64,000 bases of DNA from Hyphomicrobiales bacterium (GCA_017304475.1 JAFKKV010000022.1:1-64000), one strand, 5' to 3'. Shown: positions 9,027-20,016, numbered from the stretch's first letter. Numbers and translations: made by a program. Notes: generated from the sequence alone by a model not told the origin.

Positions 9027-10121
9027 ATGGCTTTGACGCTTCAAAAGCAAGTGGGTTTCTGGATCGGCGGCCTGGTCTTCCTGATCCTGTCCCTCTACGC
9101 ATTGCGCGGCGTCCTGCTGCCCTTCGTGGCCGGATTGGCGCTGGCCTATTTCCTCGACCCGATCGTGCGGCGCCTCGCCAGGCTCGGCCTGCCGCGCAGC
9201 CTGGGCGCGCTCATCGTCATCGGCACCTTCGTCATCCTGTTCATCGGGCTGATGTTCCTGATCGTGCCGATCCTGGCCAACCAGCTGACCAGTTTCATCG
9301 CGCGGCTGCCCGGCTATGTCGTGCAATTGCAGACCCTGGCCACGGAGCAGAACCGCGAATGGCTGCAAAGGGTGCTCGGCGAGCGGCTGCCGGACGTGTC
9401 GCGCTCGGTCGGCGACCTCGTCTCCCAGTCGGTCGGCTGGGCCGCCGGCTTCCTGCAGGGGCTCTGGTCGGGTGGGGCGGCCTTCGTCTCGCTGTTCTCG
9501 CTCATCGTGGTGACGCCGGTGGTGGCGTTCTACCTTTTGAACGACTGGCCGAAGATCATGATCAAGATCGATTCCTGGCTGCCGCTGAAGCACAAGGAGA
9601 CGATCCTCGGCCTGATGCGCGAGATCGACCGGGCGCTGGCCGGATTCCTGCGCGGGCAGGCGGCGGTCTGCGGCATCCTGATGATCTTTTACGGCGTGGC
9701 CCTGACCGTGTCGGGACTGAATTTCGGCCTGCTGATCGGCATATCCATCGGCTTTCTGAGCTTCATTCCCTATGTCGGCTCGCTCACCGGGCTGATCCTG
9801 TCGCTCGGGGTCGCCATCGTGCAGTTCTGGCCGAACTGGTCGATGGTGGCGATCATCATCGGCATCTTCGTGGTCGGGCAGTTTCTCGAAGCCTATGTGC
9901 TCTATCCCTATCTGGTCGGTGAATCGGTCGGCCTGCATCCGGTCTCGATGATGTTCGCGCTCTTTGCCTTCGGCGCACTGTTCGGCTTCGTCGGGCTGCT
10001 GCTGGCCGTGCCGCTGGCCGCCGCGATTGGTGTCTTGACCCGCTTCGCCATCCGGCAGTACCTCGCTAGCCCGCTCTATACGGGTGTGCCCCGGGAAGGT
10101 CCGGCACCGTCGGAAAAGTGA
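9027..10121 (+). CDS. AI-2E family transporter (PerM-like)
   Basis: 364-residue polytopic membrane protein. Two N-terminal helices (FWIGGLVFLILSLYALRGVLL and the FVAGLALAYFLDP segment), a third pair, a central soluble stretch and a C-terminal cluster of helices fit the AI-2E/PerM (UPF0118) family, including the FIPYVGSLTG and VLYPYLVGESVGLHPVSMMF signatures. Family members are proposed to export autoinducer-2 or small ions; the substrate here is unknown. ATG 9027 has GAGGG just upstream and gives the normal N-terminus. The stop overlaps the hdaA start region. Confidence 0.92.
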   Translation: MALTLQKQVGFWIGGLVFLILSLYALRGVLLPFVAGLALAYFLDPIVRRLARLGLPRSLGALIVIGTFVILFIGLMFLIVPILANQLTSFIARLPGYVVQLQTLATEQNREWLQRVLGERLPDVSRSVGDLVSQSVGWAAGFLQGLWSGGAAFVSLFSLIVVTPVVAFYLLNDWPKIMIKIDSWLPLKHKETILGLMREIDRALAGFLRGQAAVCGILMIFYGVALTVSGLNFGLLIGISIGFLSFIPYVGSLTGLILSLGVAIVQFWPNWSMVAIIIGIFVVGQFLEAYVLYPYLVGESVGLHPVSMMFALFAFGALFGFVGLLLAVPLAAAIGVLTRFAIRQYLASPLYTGVPREGPAPSEK

Positions 10122-10123
10122 TC

Positions 10124-10825
10124 ATGTTCCCGAATGCGTTTCGTGCCGGCCCGCGCCAGATGGCGCTCGATCTTGCATTGCCCGAGAGCCTCGCGCGGGA
10201 CGATTTCCTCGAGGCGCCGTGCAATGGCGAGGCCCTGGCCCTGGTCGAGGCCTGGCCGGAATGGCCGGCCCCGGTGATCGCCCTGGTCGGCCCCCCGGGC
10301 GCCGGCAAGAGCCATCTCGGCGCGATCTGGGCCGACCAGGCCGGCGCCCGCCGGCTGGCCGCGCGCGACCTGCCGGGCACGCCACCGGCGGATGCGCTGG
10401 CGACGGGTGCGCTCTTGCTCGAAGATGCCGGCCCCAAGACGTCGGAAGTGGCGCTGTTCCATCTGATCAACAGCGCCAAGGAGGAGGGCGCCTTCGTGCT
10501 GATGACCGCGCGCGAGGCGCCGGTCGCCTGGGGCACCGGACTGAAGGACCTGACGTCGCGCCTGCGCGCCATTCCGACCGTCGCGCTGGCCGAGCCGGAG
10601 GATGCGCTGCTGCGTGCCGTTCTGGTGAAATTGTTCGCCGACCGCCAATTGCTTGCCGATGCCGACATCGTCGAGTTCCTGGCACGCCGCATGGAACGCT
10701 CACTCGATGCGGCGCGCCGCCTGGTGACCGAACTCGACCGCGAAACGCTGGAGACGGGCCGGCGGCTGACCCGTCCGCTCGCCGCCCAGGTGCTCGAACG
10801 GGTGATGCAGCCCAGCCTGATCTGA
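10124..10825 (+). CDS. hdaA: DnaA regulatory inactivator HdaA
   Basis: DnaA-related AAA+ protein that, bound to the sliding clamp, stimulates hydrolysis of DnaA-bound ATP and so limits replication initiation. 233 residues. QMALDL at residues 12-17 fits the Hda clamp-binding motif (QLxLxL type). Walker A is GPPGAGKSH (about 56-64); a degenerate Walker B (LLLEDAG) and a C-terminal lid region (LTSRLRAIPTVAL, RRMERSLDAARRLV) follow. ATG 10124 has GGAAA at a good distance; a GTG at 10118 overlapping the previous stop by 4 nt is the alternative. The gene lies between the AI-2E gene and ppk1, as in many Hyphomicrobiales. Confidence 0.9.
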   Translation: MFPNAFRAGPRQMALDLALPESLARDDFLEAPCNGEALALVEAWPEWPAPVIALVGPPGAGKSHLGAIWADQAGARRLAARDLPGTPPADALATGALLLEDAGPKTSEVALFHLINSAKEEGAFVLMTAREAPVAWGTGLKDLTSRLRAIPTVALAEPEDALLRAVLVKLFADRQLLADADIVEFLARRMERSLDAARRLVTELDRETLETGRRLTRPLAAQVLERVMQPSLI

Positions 10826-10904
10826 CGCGTAGTTTCCTTTGACGTCGGTCACAGCCGCGTCATGATGCCGGGCGATGGGTGTCCCCATCACCCGAGGGAA
10901 TGAC

Positions 10905-13163
10905 ATGGCGACGCTCGAGACCAAGAAGGAAGCTCCGCGGCACGAACCGATCGTCGAGCTTCGCAACGAGGAACATGTCGAGGTGATGATCCCGCCGCCT
11001 GTCGACAAGCAGGCGGCCGTGACCGATCTGCGCCAGTCGCCCCAGCGCTTCATCAACCGCGAGCTGTCCTGGCTGCAGTTCAACCGGCGGGTGATGGAAG
11101 AGGCGTCGAACCGCAACCATCCGCTGCTCGAGCAACTGCGCTTCCTGTCGATCTCAGCCAATAATCTCGACGAATTCTTCATGGTCCGGGTCGCCGGCCT
11201 GCGCGGCCAGGTGCTGGCCGGCGTCGGCACGCTGTCGCCTGACGGCCTGACGCCGGCCGAGGCACTGGTCAAGATCAGCGCCAGCGTGGCGACGCTTGCC
11301 CAGGACCAGCAGCAGCGCTGGCGTGAATTGCGCGAGGACCTGTTCAACGAGGGCATCGTGCTGGTCGACGGCCCCGACGTGACCAAGGCCGAGCGCGCCT
11401 GGCTCGAGGATCATTTCCTCGGCCACGTCTTTCCGGTGCTGACGCCGCTCGCCATCGATCCGGCCCATCCCTTCCCGTTCATTCCGAACCTTGGCTTCAC
11501 CATCGCGCTGTCGCTGCAGCGCGCCGGTGACGGCCGCGCCATGCGCGCGCTGATCCGCGTGCCGGCCAAGATCGAGCGCTTCATCAAGCTGCCCGACCTT
11601 GCCGATACCGGCGCCCGCCGGTTCATCACGCTGGAGCAGACGGTTGGCCTGTTCATCGGCCGGCTGTTCCCGGGCTATATCGTCAAGGGGCAGGGCGCCT
11701 TCCGGGTCATTCGCGACAGCGATCTGGAAATCGAGGAAGAAGCGGAAGATCTGGTCCGCCATTTCGAATCGGCGCTGAAGCGGCGTCGCCGCGGTTCGGT
11801 CATCCGCATGGAGGTCGAGGCGAGCATGCCCGAGGACCTCCGGCATTTCATCGCGCGGGCGCTCGGCGTCGTCGACGACGAGGTGTTCCGGGTCGAGGGC
11901 GTGCTGGCGGTCAACGAACTGGCGCAGCTGGTCTCGCTCGACCGGCCGGACCTGAAATTCGTGCCTTATGCGCCGCGCTATCCCGAGCGCATCCGTGACC
12001 AGGGCGGCGATTGCTTCGCGGCGATCCGCCAGAAGGACCTGATCGTCCACCATCCCTATGAGAGTTTCGACGTGGTGGTGCAGTTCCTCAACCAGGCTGC
12101 GCGCGACCCGAATGTCGTGGCGATCAAGCAGACGCTCTACCGCACCTCCTCGGACTCGCCGATCGTCAAGGCGCTGGCGGAAGCCGCCGAGGCCGGCAAA
12201 TCGGTCACCGCGCTGGTCGAACTGAAGGCCCGTTTCGACGAGGAGGCCAATATCCGCTGGGCGCGCGACCTGGAGCGGGCCGGCGTGCAGGTGGTGTTCG
12301 GATTCATCGAGCTGAAGACCCACGCCAAGCTGTCCATGGTGGTGCGGCGCGAGGGCGAGGCGCTGGTCACCTATTGCCATGTCGGCACCGGCAATTATCA
12401 CCCGATCACCGCCAAGGTTTACACCGATCTCTCCTATTTCACCGATGACGCGGTGATCGGCCGCGACGTGGCGCGCATCTTCAACTTCATCACCGGTTAT
12501 GCCGAGCCCCAGGAACTGGAGGCCATGGCCGTGTCGCCGCTCAACCTGAAGAAGCGGCTGCTCGACCACATTGCCGAGGAGACCGAATTCGCCAGGACCG
12601 GCAAGCCGGCGGCGATCTGGATGAAGCTGAACGCGCTGGTCGACCCCGTCATCATCGACGCGCTCTACGACGCGAGCCAGGCCGGCGTGTCGATCGACCT
12701 GGTGGTGCGCGGCATCTGCTGCCTCCGGCCCGGACTGCCGGGGCTCTCGGAGAATGTCCGGGTCAAGTCGATCGTCGGCCGCTTCCTCGAACATACCCGC
12801 ATCTATGCCTTCGGCGGTGGCCACGGCCTGCCGCATCCCAAGGCCAAAGTCTATATTTCCTCGGCCGACGCCATGCCGCGCAACCTCGACCGGCGGGTCG
12901 AGTCGCTGTGCCCGCTGAACAATCCAACGGTGCATCAGCAGGCGCTCGACCAGATCATGATGGCCAATCTGAAGGACAACCAGCAGAGCTGGCGGGTCTT
13001 GTCGGACGGCAGCTCGGAGCGTATCAAGCCGGCCGAGGGCGAAGAGCCGTTCAACGCTCACAAATATTTCATGACCAATCCGAGCCTGTCTGGACGTGGA
13101 AAATCGCTCAAGGAATCGTCTCCCCGCCACCTCTCCCGACGGGCAGAGCGTGGGCCGGGCTGA
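10905..13163 (+). CDS. ppk1: Polyphosphate kinase 1
   Basis: Reversible synthesis of long-chain polyphosphate from ATP. 752 residues. The N-terminal domain is recognisable by RFINRELSWLQFNRRVMEEA, the head domain by FPVLTPLAIDPAHPFPFIPN. The two C-terminal phospholipase-D-like domains carry the autophosphorylated His (LKTHAKL, His473 in this numbering) and the second conserved His in HPKAKVYISSAD (His644), plus HVGTGNYHP. ATG 10905 is preferred because GAGGGA sits 5 nt upstream; an in-frame ATG at 10875 would add 10 residues. The coding end overlaps the start of ppx, suggesting coupled expression of the synthetic and degradative enzymes. Confidence 0.97.
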   Translation: MATLETKKEAPRHEPIVELRNEEHVEVMIPPPVDKQAAVTDLRQSPQRFINRELSWLQFNRRVMEEASNRNHPLLEQLRFLSISANNLDEFFMVRVAGLRGQVLAGVGTLSPDGLTPAEALVKISASVATLAQDQQQRWRELREDLFNEGIVLVDGPDVTKAERAWLEDHFLGHVFPVLTPLAIDPAHPFPFIPNLGFTIALSLQRAGDGRAMRALIRVPAKIERFIKLPDLADTGARRFITLEQTVGLFIGRLFPGYIVKGQGAFRVIRDSDLEIEEEAEDLVRHFESALKRRRRGSVIRMEVEASMPEDLRHFIARALGVVDDEVFRVEGVLAVNELAQLVSLDRPDLKFVPYAPRYPERIRDQGGDCFAAIRQKDLIVHHPYESFDVVVQFLNQAARDPNVVAIKQTLYRTSSDSPIVKALAEAAEAGKSVTALVELKARFDEEANIRWARDLERAGVQVVFGFIELKTHAKLSMVVRREGEALVTYCHVGTGNYHPITAKVYTDLSYFTDDAVIGRDVARIFNFITGYAEPQELEAMAVSPLNLKKRLLDHIAEETEFARTGKPAAIWMKLNALVDPVIIDALYDASQAGVSIDLVVRGICCLRPGLPGLSENVRVKSIVGRFLEHTRIYAFGGGHGLPHPKAKVYISSADAMPRNLDRRVESLCPLNNPTVHQQALDQIMMANLKDNQQSWRVLSDGSSERIKPAEGEEPFNAHKYFMTNPSLSGRGKSLKESSPRHLSRRAERGPG

Positions 13164-14676
13164 CTTCTTCGAGATCGCGCCGGGCCGGCTCCAGCTCGGG
13201 CCGACGGTCGCCGTCATCGATATCGGCTCCAATTCGGTGCGCCTCGTCGTCTATGAGGCGCTGACCCGTTCGCCGACGCCGATCTTCAACGAGAAGACGC
13301 TGTGCGGCCTCGGCCGCAACGTGTTGACCAGCGGCAAGCTGGCGGAAGACGCGGTGGCCAAGGCACTCGCCTCGATCCGCCGGTTCCGCGTGCTCTGCGA
13401 CCAGCTGAATGTCGGCGAGCTGCATGTGCTGGCGACCGCCGCGGTGCGCGACGCCAAGAACGGCGACATCTTCATCGCCGAATGCGAGGCCATTTGCGGC
13501 GTGCCGCTCCGGCTCCTGTCGGGCCGCGAGGAGGCGACCTTCGCGGCGCTGGGCGTCATTTCCGGCACCTACCGGCCGGATGGCATCGTCGGCGATCTCG
13601 GCGGCGGCTCGCTGGAACTGGTCGACGTCAAGGAAGGCCAGATCGGCGGCGGCGTGACGCTGCCGCTCGGCGGCCTGGCGCTGCAGGACACGTCGGGCTT
13701 TTCGGTCAAGAAGGCCGAGCGCATCGCCGCCAAGACCATTGCCAAGGTCGACCTTCTGAAAAAGGGCAAGGGCCACACCTTCTATGCGGTGGGCGGCACC
13801 TGGCGGTCGCTCGCCAAGCTGCACATGGCCCAGCGCGGCTATCCCTTGAACGTCATGCATGGCTATGCGCTGTCGGGCAAGGAAATCGCCGATTTCTGCT
13901 ACCTGGTCAGCCGGCAGCCGACCGACACGATCTCGCGCATCGAGGTGGTGGCGGAAAGCCGTCGGCCGCTGCTCGCTTATGGCGCGCTGGTGCTGGAGGC
14001 GGTGGTCAGGGCCTCGAAGGTCGATCGCGTGGTCATCTCGGTGCTCGGCGTGCGCGAGGGCCTGCTCTATTCGCTGCTCGACGATATCGAGCGCCAGCAG
14101 GACCCGCTGCTGTCGGCGGCCCGCGAGCTCAGCCTCCTGCGCTCGCGCTCGCCGCGCCACGGCGAGGAGCTGATCGCCTGGACCGACCGTTTCATGGAGG
14201 TGTCCCATCTCGAGGAGACCGCCGAGGAGCGCCGGCTGCGCCACGCCGCCTGCCTGCTCGCCGATATCGGCTGGCGCGCCCATCCCGATTATCGTGGCGA
14301 GCAGAGCCTCAACATCATCGCCCACGCCAATTTCGCCGGTGTCGACCATCCGGGGCGCGCCTATCTGGCGCTGGCGACCTTCTACCGGCACGAAGGCATC
14401 ATCGACGAGTTCATGTCGCCGCGGATCCGCGAGCTCGTCGGCGTCAGGCTGCTCGACCGTGCCCGAGTGCTGGGGGCGGCGATGCGGGTCGCCTATCTGA
14501 TCTCGGCGGCCATGCCGGGCGTTCTGCCGCGCGCGCCCCTGACGGTGGAAGACCGCCGGCTCGTGCTGACGCTGGCCGGCGAATTGTCGGGGCTTGCCGG
14601 CGAGCGGCTGGTCAACCGGCTGCGCACGCTCGGCCGGATGGTCGGGCGCGACAGCGAGCTGCGCGCGATTCCCTAG
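13150..14676 (+). CDS. ppx: Exopolyphosphatase (Ppx/GppA family)
   Basis: Removes terminal phosphate from polyphosphate and/or hydrolyses pppGpp. 508 residues. The ASKHA phosphate-binding motifs are VAVIDIGSNSVRLVVYE near the N-terminus and GDLGGGSLELVDV in the middle. The C-terminal ~200 residues form the helical HD-like domain seen in longer members (RHAACLLADIGWRAHPDYRGEQ). GTG 13150 overlaps the ppk1 end by 14 nt; GTG 13096 is possible but would overlap by 68 nt. Neither has a strong RBS, which fits translational coupling to ppk1. Confidence 0.93.
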   Translation: MGRADFFEIAPGRLQLGPTVAVIDIGSNSVRLVVYEALTRSPTPIFNEKTLCGLGRNVLTSGKLAEDAVAKALASIRRFRVLCDQLNVGELHVLATAAVRDAKNGDIFIAECEAICGVPLRLLSGREEATFAALGVISGTYRPDGIVGDLGGGSLELVDVKEGQIGGGVTLPLGGLALQDTSGFSVKKAERIAAKTIAKVDLLKKGKGHTFYAVGGTWRSLAKLHMAQRGYPLNVMHGYALSGKEIADFCYLVSRQPTDTISRIEVVAESRRPLLAYGALVLEAVVRASKVDRVVISVLGVREGLLYSLLDDIERQQDPLLSAARELSLLRSRSPRHGEELIAWTDRFMEVSHLEETAEERRLRHAACLLADIGWRAHPDYRGEQSLNIIAHANFAGVDHPGRAYLALATFYRHEGIIDEFMSPRIRELVGVRLLDRARVLGAAMRVAYLISAAMPGVLPRAPLTVEDRRLVLTLAGELSGLAGERLVNRLRTLGRMVGRDSELRAIP

Positions 14677-14818
14677 GTCAAGGCTCCTTGGATGATGCCC
14701 GGCATCGAGGCCGGTCCTCGGACGGCGGCCTCGTGGCGCAGGGGGAGCGCGCTCACGCAAGTCGCAAAGCATGAGCGCGTGCCGTCGAAACGGGCCGTCC
14801 GGTTGCCGGCACGCTCTA

Positions 14819-14977
14819 CGTCACCCCCGGCCGAGGCGAAGCCGAGGGGAAGGGGGTCCAGGAGTTGCCGGGCCCCGATCTCGACACTGCGAAATCGCTT
14901 GGATGCATGCGCTGAGAGCGCGGTGAGGTGGCCCTGGACCCCCTTCCCCTCGGCTTCGCCTCGGCCGGGGGTGACGT
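14819..14977. repeat. Family A paired inverted element, copy A2
   Basis: Left arm 14819-14864 and right arm about 14932-14977 are near-perfect reverse complements; both carry the CACCCCC...GGGGGTCC stem version and the GGC-GAA-GCC tip. It lies between the convergent ppx and HxlR genes, in a 391-bp gap with no gene. Confidence 0.92.
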
Positions 14978-15067
14978 AGAGAATCCCGACGACAGGCGGC
15001 GCGCGGCCAGGGGGCTTGTGCGAGAGCCTCAAGGACGCCCCGCCGTGCGCAGCATCGACCCGCCGCT

Positions 15068-15469
15068 TCAATCTCTGGCGGCGCAGTTCTCGTCGAAACG
15101 CTCGCGTGCCGCGACGATTTCGGCCTGGTGGGTGAAGGCCCAGTCGCTGAGCGCCCGGATCGGTCCGATCAGCGAGCGGCCGAGCGGTGTCAGGGCGTAG
15201 TCGACGCGCGGCGGCACGGTGGGAAAGACCTTGCGCGACACCAGGCCGTCGCGTTCGAGGCCACGCAGCGTCAGGGTCAGCATGCGTTGCGAGACCACGC
15301 CGATCTTGTGCTTCAGCTCATTGAAGCGCATGGGGCCGGCGCTGAGCAGGCGCACCACCAGAACCGCCCATTTGTCGCCGACGCGCGCCAGGATCGGTCT
15401 CACGGCGCTGCAATTGCCGGTATGCGACCAGGCTTCGTCCTCGGTCACATCAATGTGCCCTGGGTTCAT
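15068..15469 (-). CDS. HxlR-family transcriptional regulator
   Basis: 133-residue winged-helix regulator. The core HxlR signature is present: a conserved Cys in GNCSAVRPILARVGDKWAVLVV, then RFNELKHKIGVVSQRMLTLTLRGLERDGLVSR (recognition helix and wing) and VDYALTPLGRSL. The single cysteine near the N-terminus is the usual redox or electrophile sensor of this family. It is transcribed divergently from the flavin reductase at 15600 and probably represses it under non-stress conditions; an imperfect palindrome between them is a candidate operator. Confidence 0.93.
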   Translation of the reverse strand: MNPGHIDVTEDEAWSHTGNCSAVRPILARVGDKWAVLVVRLLSAGPMRFNELKHKIGVVSQRMLTLTLRGLERDGLVSRKVFPTVPPRVDYALTPLGRSLIGPIRALSDWAFTHQAEIVAARERFDENCAARD

Positions 15470-15513
15470 CGATGTGCCTCCTTGCGGGCCACGGGGCCGG
15501 TTCTCTAAATAGC

Positions 15514-15536
15514 CTCGGTCACAAAGAGTAACTTAG
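15514..15536. promoter_or_regulatory. Candidate HxlR operator
   Basis: Imperfect 23-bp palindrome in the divergent intergenic region: arms CTCGGTCAC and GTAACTTAG match at 6 of 9 paired positions around AAAGA. The GT[TC]AC-N5-GTAAC core resembles sites of quinone/electrophile-sensing HxlR proteins. Assignment is by position and symmetry only. Confidence 0.4.
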
Positions 15537-15599
15537 TGGCTTCGGCGCCGGGTGCAAAGGTCCGTGGCCGATGGCGATCGAATCAGGAGACGACCTTCA

Positions 15600-16163
15600 A
15601 TGGCATTGAAGCTGCACACCATCATCACCAGCACGCGGCCCGGCCGCGTCGGACCGATCTTCGCCAAATGGTTCGACGGCGTCGCCAAGGCCCATGGCAA
15701 GTTCGACGCCACGCTGGTCGACCTGGCCGATTTCAAGCTGCCGATCTTCGACGAGCCGAAGCACCCGCGGCTCGGCGACTATCAGCACGAGCACACCAGG
15801 AAGTGGAGCGCCAGCGTCAAGGCGGCCGATGCCTTCGTGTTCGTCACGCCGGAATATAATTACGGCCCGTCGCCGGCCCTGATCAACGCGCTGACCTATC
15901 TTGCCGCGGAATGGAACTACAAGCCGGCGGGTTTCCTCGGTTACGGCGGCCTGTCCGGCGGCACGCGCGCGATCCAGCAGGCCAAGCCGACGCTGACCAC
16001 GCTGAAGATCATGCCGGTGCCCGAGGCCATCGCCATTCCGAACTTCGCCAGCCTGCTGAACGAGGAGCGCGAATTCACCCCCAACGACCTGATCAATGCC
16101 AGCGCCACGACCCTGCTCGACGAGCTGTACAAGTGGTCGGATGCGCTGAAGGTCCTGCGCTGA
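15600..16163 (+). CDS. NADPH-dependent FMN reductase family protein
   Basis: 187-residue flavodoxin-like fold protein that reduces flavins or quinones with NAD(P)H. Phosphate-binding loop TSTRPGRVG at residues 10-18, and the flavin-contacting motif PEYNYGPSPALINALTYL followed by the glycine-rich YGGLSGGTRA. ATG 15600 has CAGGAGA 9 nt upstream. Divergent from an HxlR regulator, a common arrangement for quinone or electrophile detoxification. Confidence 0.9.
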   Translation: MALKLHTIITSTRPGRVGPIFAKWFDGVAKAHGKFDATLVDLADFKLPIFDEPKHPRLGDYQHEHTRKWSASVKAADAFVFVTPEYNYGPSPALINALTYLAAEWNYKPAGFLGYGGLSGGTRAIQQAKPTLTTLKIMPVPEAIAIPNFASLLNEEREFTPNDLINASATTLLDELYKWSDALKVLR

Positions 16164-16186
16164 CGCTCCTGTCCTGAGATCGTGAC

Positions 16187-16217
16187 GACGGCGGTCCCCA
16201 TCCGGCGGACCGCCGTC
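16187..16217 (+). terminator. GC-rich hairpin after the FMN reductase gene
   Basis: Perfect 11-bp arms (GACGGCGGTCC / GGACCGCCGTC) around a 9-nt loop, 23 nt after the stop codon. No T-run follows, so it is a transcript-end hairpin rather than a classical intrinsic terminator. Confidence 0.5.
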
Positions 16218-16304
16218 ATCCCATCAGCCGAGTGGACGGGACTAGCGTTCGAGCCCTAGAACGCGGCATCATATGAAGTCGCGTGCCTCGAAGGGCCCCC
16301 TCGC

Positions 16305-18326
<2,022 letters not shown>

Positions 18327-18353
18327 TGGCTGTGAGAAGAGTGCTCACAAGCC

Positions 18354-18382
18354 TTGCGGCCGGTGAATCGCTCTGCTAGACA
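18354..18382 (+). promoter_or_regulatory. Sigma-70-type promoter of tRNA-Leu
   Basis: TTGCGG (18354-18359), 17-bp spacer, TAGACA (18377-18382). The start point would fall near 18389, about 24 nt before the tRNA. Confidence 0.5.
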
Positions 18383-18412
18383 GCCGCTCTCGCCGGGCTT
18401 GCCCCGGCAAAT

Positions 18413-18497
18413 GCGGTCGTGGCGGAACTGGTAGACGCGCTACCTTGAGGTGGTAGTTCTTAACCGAGTGGAGGTTCGAGTCCTCTCGACCGCACCA
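18413..18497 (+). tRNA. tRNA-Leu (GAG anticodon)
   Basis: 85 nt including an encoded CCA. Acceptor stem GCGGTCG/CGACCGC with discriminator A; D-arm region with GGTAGACGCG; anticodon stem CTACC/GGTAG with loop TTGAGGT, giving anticodon GAG; a long class II variable arm; T-arm GAGGTTCGAGTCCTC. It reads CUC/CUU. It lies 87 nt after pccA and is followed by a terminator. Confidence 0.96.
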
Positions 18498-18501
18498 AAT
18501 T

Positions 18502-18540
18502 AAAAACCCCGGCAAGGCGAACAGCCTGCCGGGGTTTTTC
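18502..18540 (+). terminator. Rho-independent terminator of tRNA-Leu
   Basis: Stem AAAACCCCGGC(A)AGGC paired with GCCTGCCGGGGTTTT, then T-rich sequence, starting 5 nt after the tRNA CCA. The A-run on the other side could let it also terminate minus-strand transcripts. Confidence 0.88.
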
Positions 18541-18576
18541 ATTTTTGGCGCTTGGCGCAGCGCAGCTTGGCGTCGT

Positions 18577-19107
18577 TCAGTTCGGCGGGATTTCCATGAA
18601 GGTCACCGAGGTGATGTTGAGCTGCGGGTCGCTGCGAACCGAGAAACCGATCTCCCGGTCATAGCCCGCGATCTTGACGGCATAGACGGCGTTGCGCACG
18701 GTCCCCTCGGTCCGCTCTCCCACCAAGGTCGGACTGAAATCGGCCGACAGACGCCGCTTCGCCTCCTCGAAAGCCAGGCTTTCGGTGGTCACGTTGCACG
18801 AGCGCGAGACGGCATCGCCGGTCTGCCGGCTCGCCAGCATCACCGATGCCACGGCCCTGTCGTTTCCGACCCGCCAGCCGTCGGAGGCGCTGCGGTTGAC
18901 GAGATGAACCGCGTCGGGCGGCATGACCTCGAGCTGAAAGCCGCCGTCCTGGGCATATTTCCGCACCAGCTGCAGGGTCGCCGGCGCGGCGAACTGGCCG
19001 CCGATGCAAGCGGTGCGGAAAATCGTCATGGCGTCCGGCAGGCCCTGGGCGGCGGCGGGCGTGGCGGTCAGCGCGAGCAGGAGGGACAGGCGAAGGAAAC
19101 GGGGCAT
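18577..19107 (-). CDS. Hypothetical exported protein
   Basis: 176 residues with a clear Sec signal peptide (PRFLRLSLLLALTATPAAAQ, cleavage after AAA-Q about residue 21). The mature part has two cysteines (TACIGG and RSCNVT) that could form a disulfide, and no motif I recognise. It lies downstream of the polysaccharide deacetylase gene on the same strand with a 120-bp gap. Function unknown. Confidence 0.72.
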   Translation of the reverse strand: MPRFLRLSLLLALTATPAAAQGLPDAMTIFRTACIGGQFAAPATLQLVRKYAQDGGFQLEVMPPDAVHLVNRSASDGWRVGNDRAVASVMLASRQTGDAVSRSCNVTTESLAFEEAKRRLSADFSPTLVGERTEGTVRNAVYAVKIAGYDREIGFSVRSDPQLNITSVTFMEIPPN

Positions 19108-19227
19108 TGCTGGTCTCGAAGTGACATCGCGGCGGGTCTTGCGCCATGACCTTCCACCATATTGTGGCGGCGCGATGAAGGCCTCGGCGCGACCCGCTGG
19201 GGCGCGCCAAAGGCGGCGGGCGCCGGT

Positions 19228-20016
19228 TCAGGCCGGCTGCATGTGCACGACCTTGAAGTCGCGGTGCTTCAGCTCGCGCAGGAAGGCCGGCAGCATGGCC
19301 GCGGTCTGCGGCCGGGTGTCGTGCATCAGGATGATGCCGGAGCCGGTGCGATCGAGCCGGCGCAGGGCGAGCGCGAGCTGGGCTTCGGGCGTCATGTCGT
19401 TCCAGTCGCTGATCCAGAAGTCGCAGCCGAATATGCCGATGCCGCGGGCGGCCAGTCCCCGGTTCAGCTCCTCCGAATCGCCGAATCCGGGAAACCGGAA
19501 GAACGGCGTGCGCGGCGTGCCGGAGTAGCTGCCATAGAGGGCATGGTCGACCGCCGAGAAGCCCGCCTCGATATCGGCGCGGGCGCGCTCGGCCGGCAAT
19601 TGCGCCAAGGTCATCGGATGGGTCATCGAGTGATGGCCGACGGTATGGCCCTCGGCCAGGATCTTGCGGGCGAGCGCCGGAGCGGAATGGGCCATGCGGC
19701 CGACCAGGAAGAAGGTGGCGCGCACGCATTCCTGGCGCAGCGCCGCCAGCACATGGTCGGTCGGGCCGGGCAGGGGGCCGTCGTCGAAGGTCAGCACCAC
19801 TTCGCGCGGCCCGAGCGGCAAGGTGCCGGGATAGCTCTTGCGCCCGACGAACAGGCCGCCATCGGTCTTCACCGGCAGGACCCTCGCGGTGCCGAGGGCC
19901 TCCGGCCGGCAGGCCGCCGCGGCGCGGGCCGCGTGCGGCGCGAGCGTCGCGGCCGCGAGGCCGGTCGCGAGTTTTGCCGCGAAGCGGCGGCGATCCATTC
20001 TGTTCATGCTGGTCAT
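19228..20016 (-). CDS. Polysaccharide deacetylase (NodB domain), Tat-exported
   Basis: Carbohydrate esterase family 4 enzyme that removes N-acetyl (or O-acetyl) groups from envelope or exported polysaccharides. 262 residues. The N-terminus MDRRRFAAKLATGLAAATLAPHAARA looks like a twin-arginine signal. The NodB domain has motif 1 TFDDGP (catalytic and metal Asp), motif 2 VGHHSMTHP (metal His), motif 3 FRFPGFGDS and the C-terminal GIILMHDT, so all CE4 motifs are present. A start at a later Met (about 20004) would put the RR motif closer to the N-terminus. Divergent from mgtE. Confidence 0.92.
   Translation of the reverse strand: MTSMNRMDRRRFAAKLATGLAAATLAPHAARAAAACRPEALGTARVLPVKTDGGLFVGRKSYPGTLPLGPREVVLTFDDGPLPGPTDHVLAALRQECVRATFFLVGRMAHSAPALARKILAEGHTVGHHSMTHPMTLAQLPAERARADIEAGFSAVDHALYGSYSGTPRTPFFRFPGFGDSEELNRGLAARGIGIFGCDFWISDWNDMTPEAQLALALRRLDRTGSGIILMHDTRPQTAAMLPAFLRELKHRDFKVVHMQPA

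Noticed and set aside
10840..10868. Promoter for ppk1 (TTGACG with ATGATG)
   Set aside because: The -10 match is poor, and read-through from hdaA is equally plausible.
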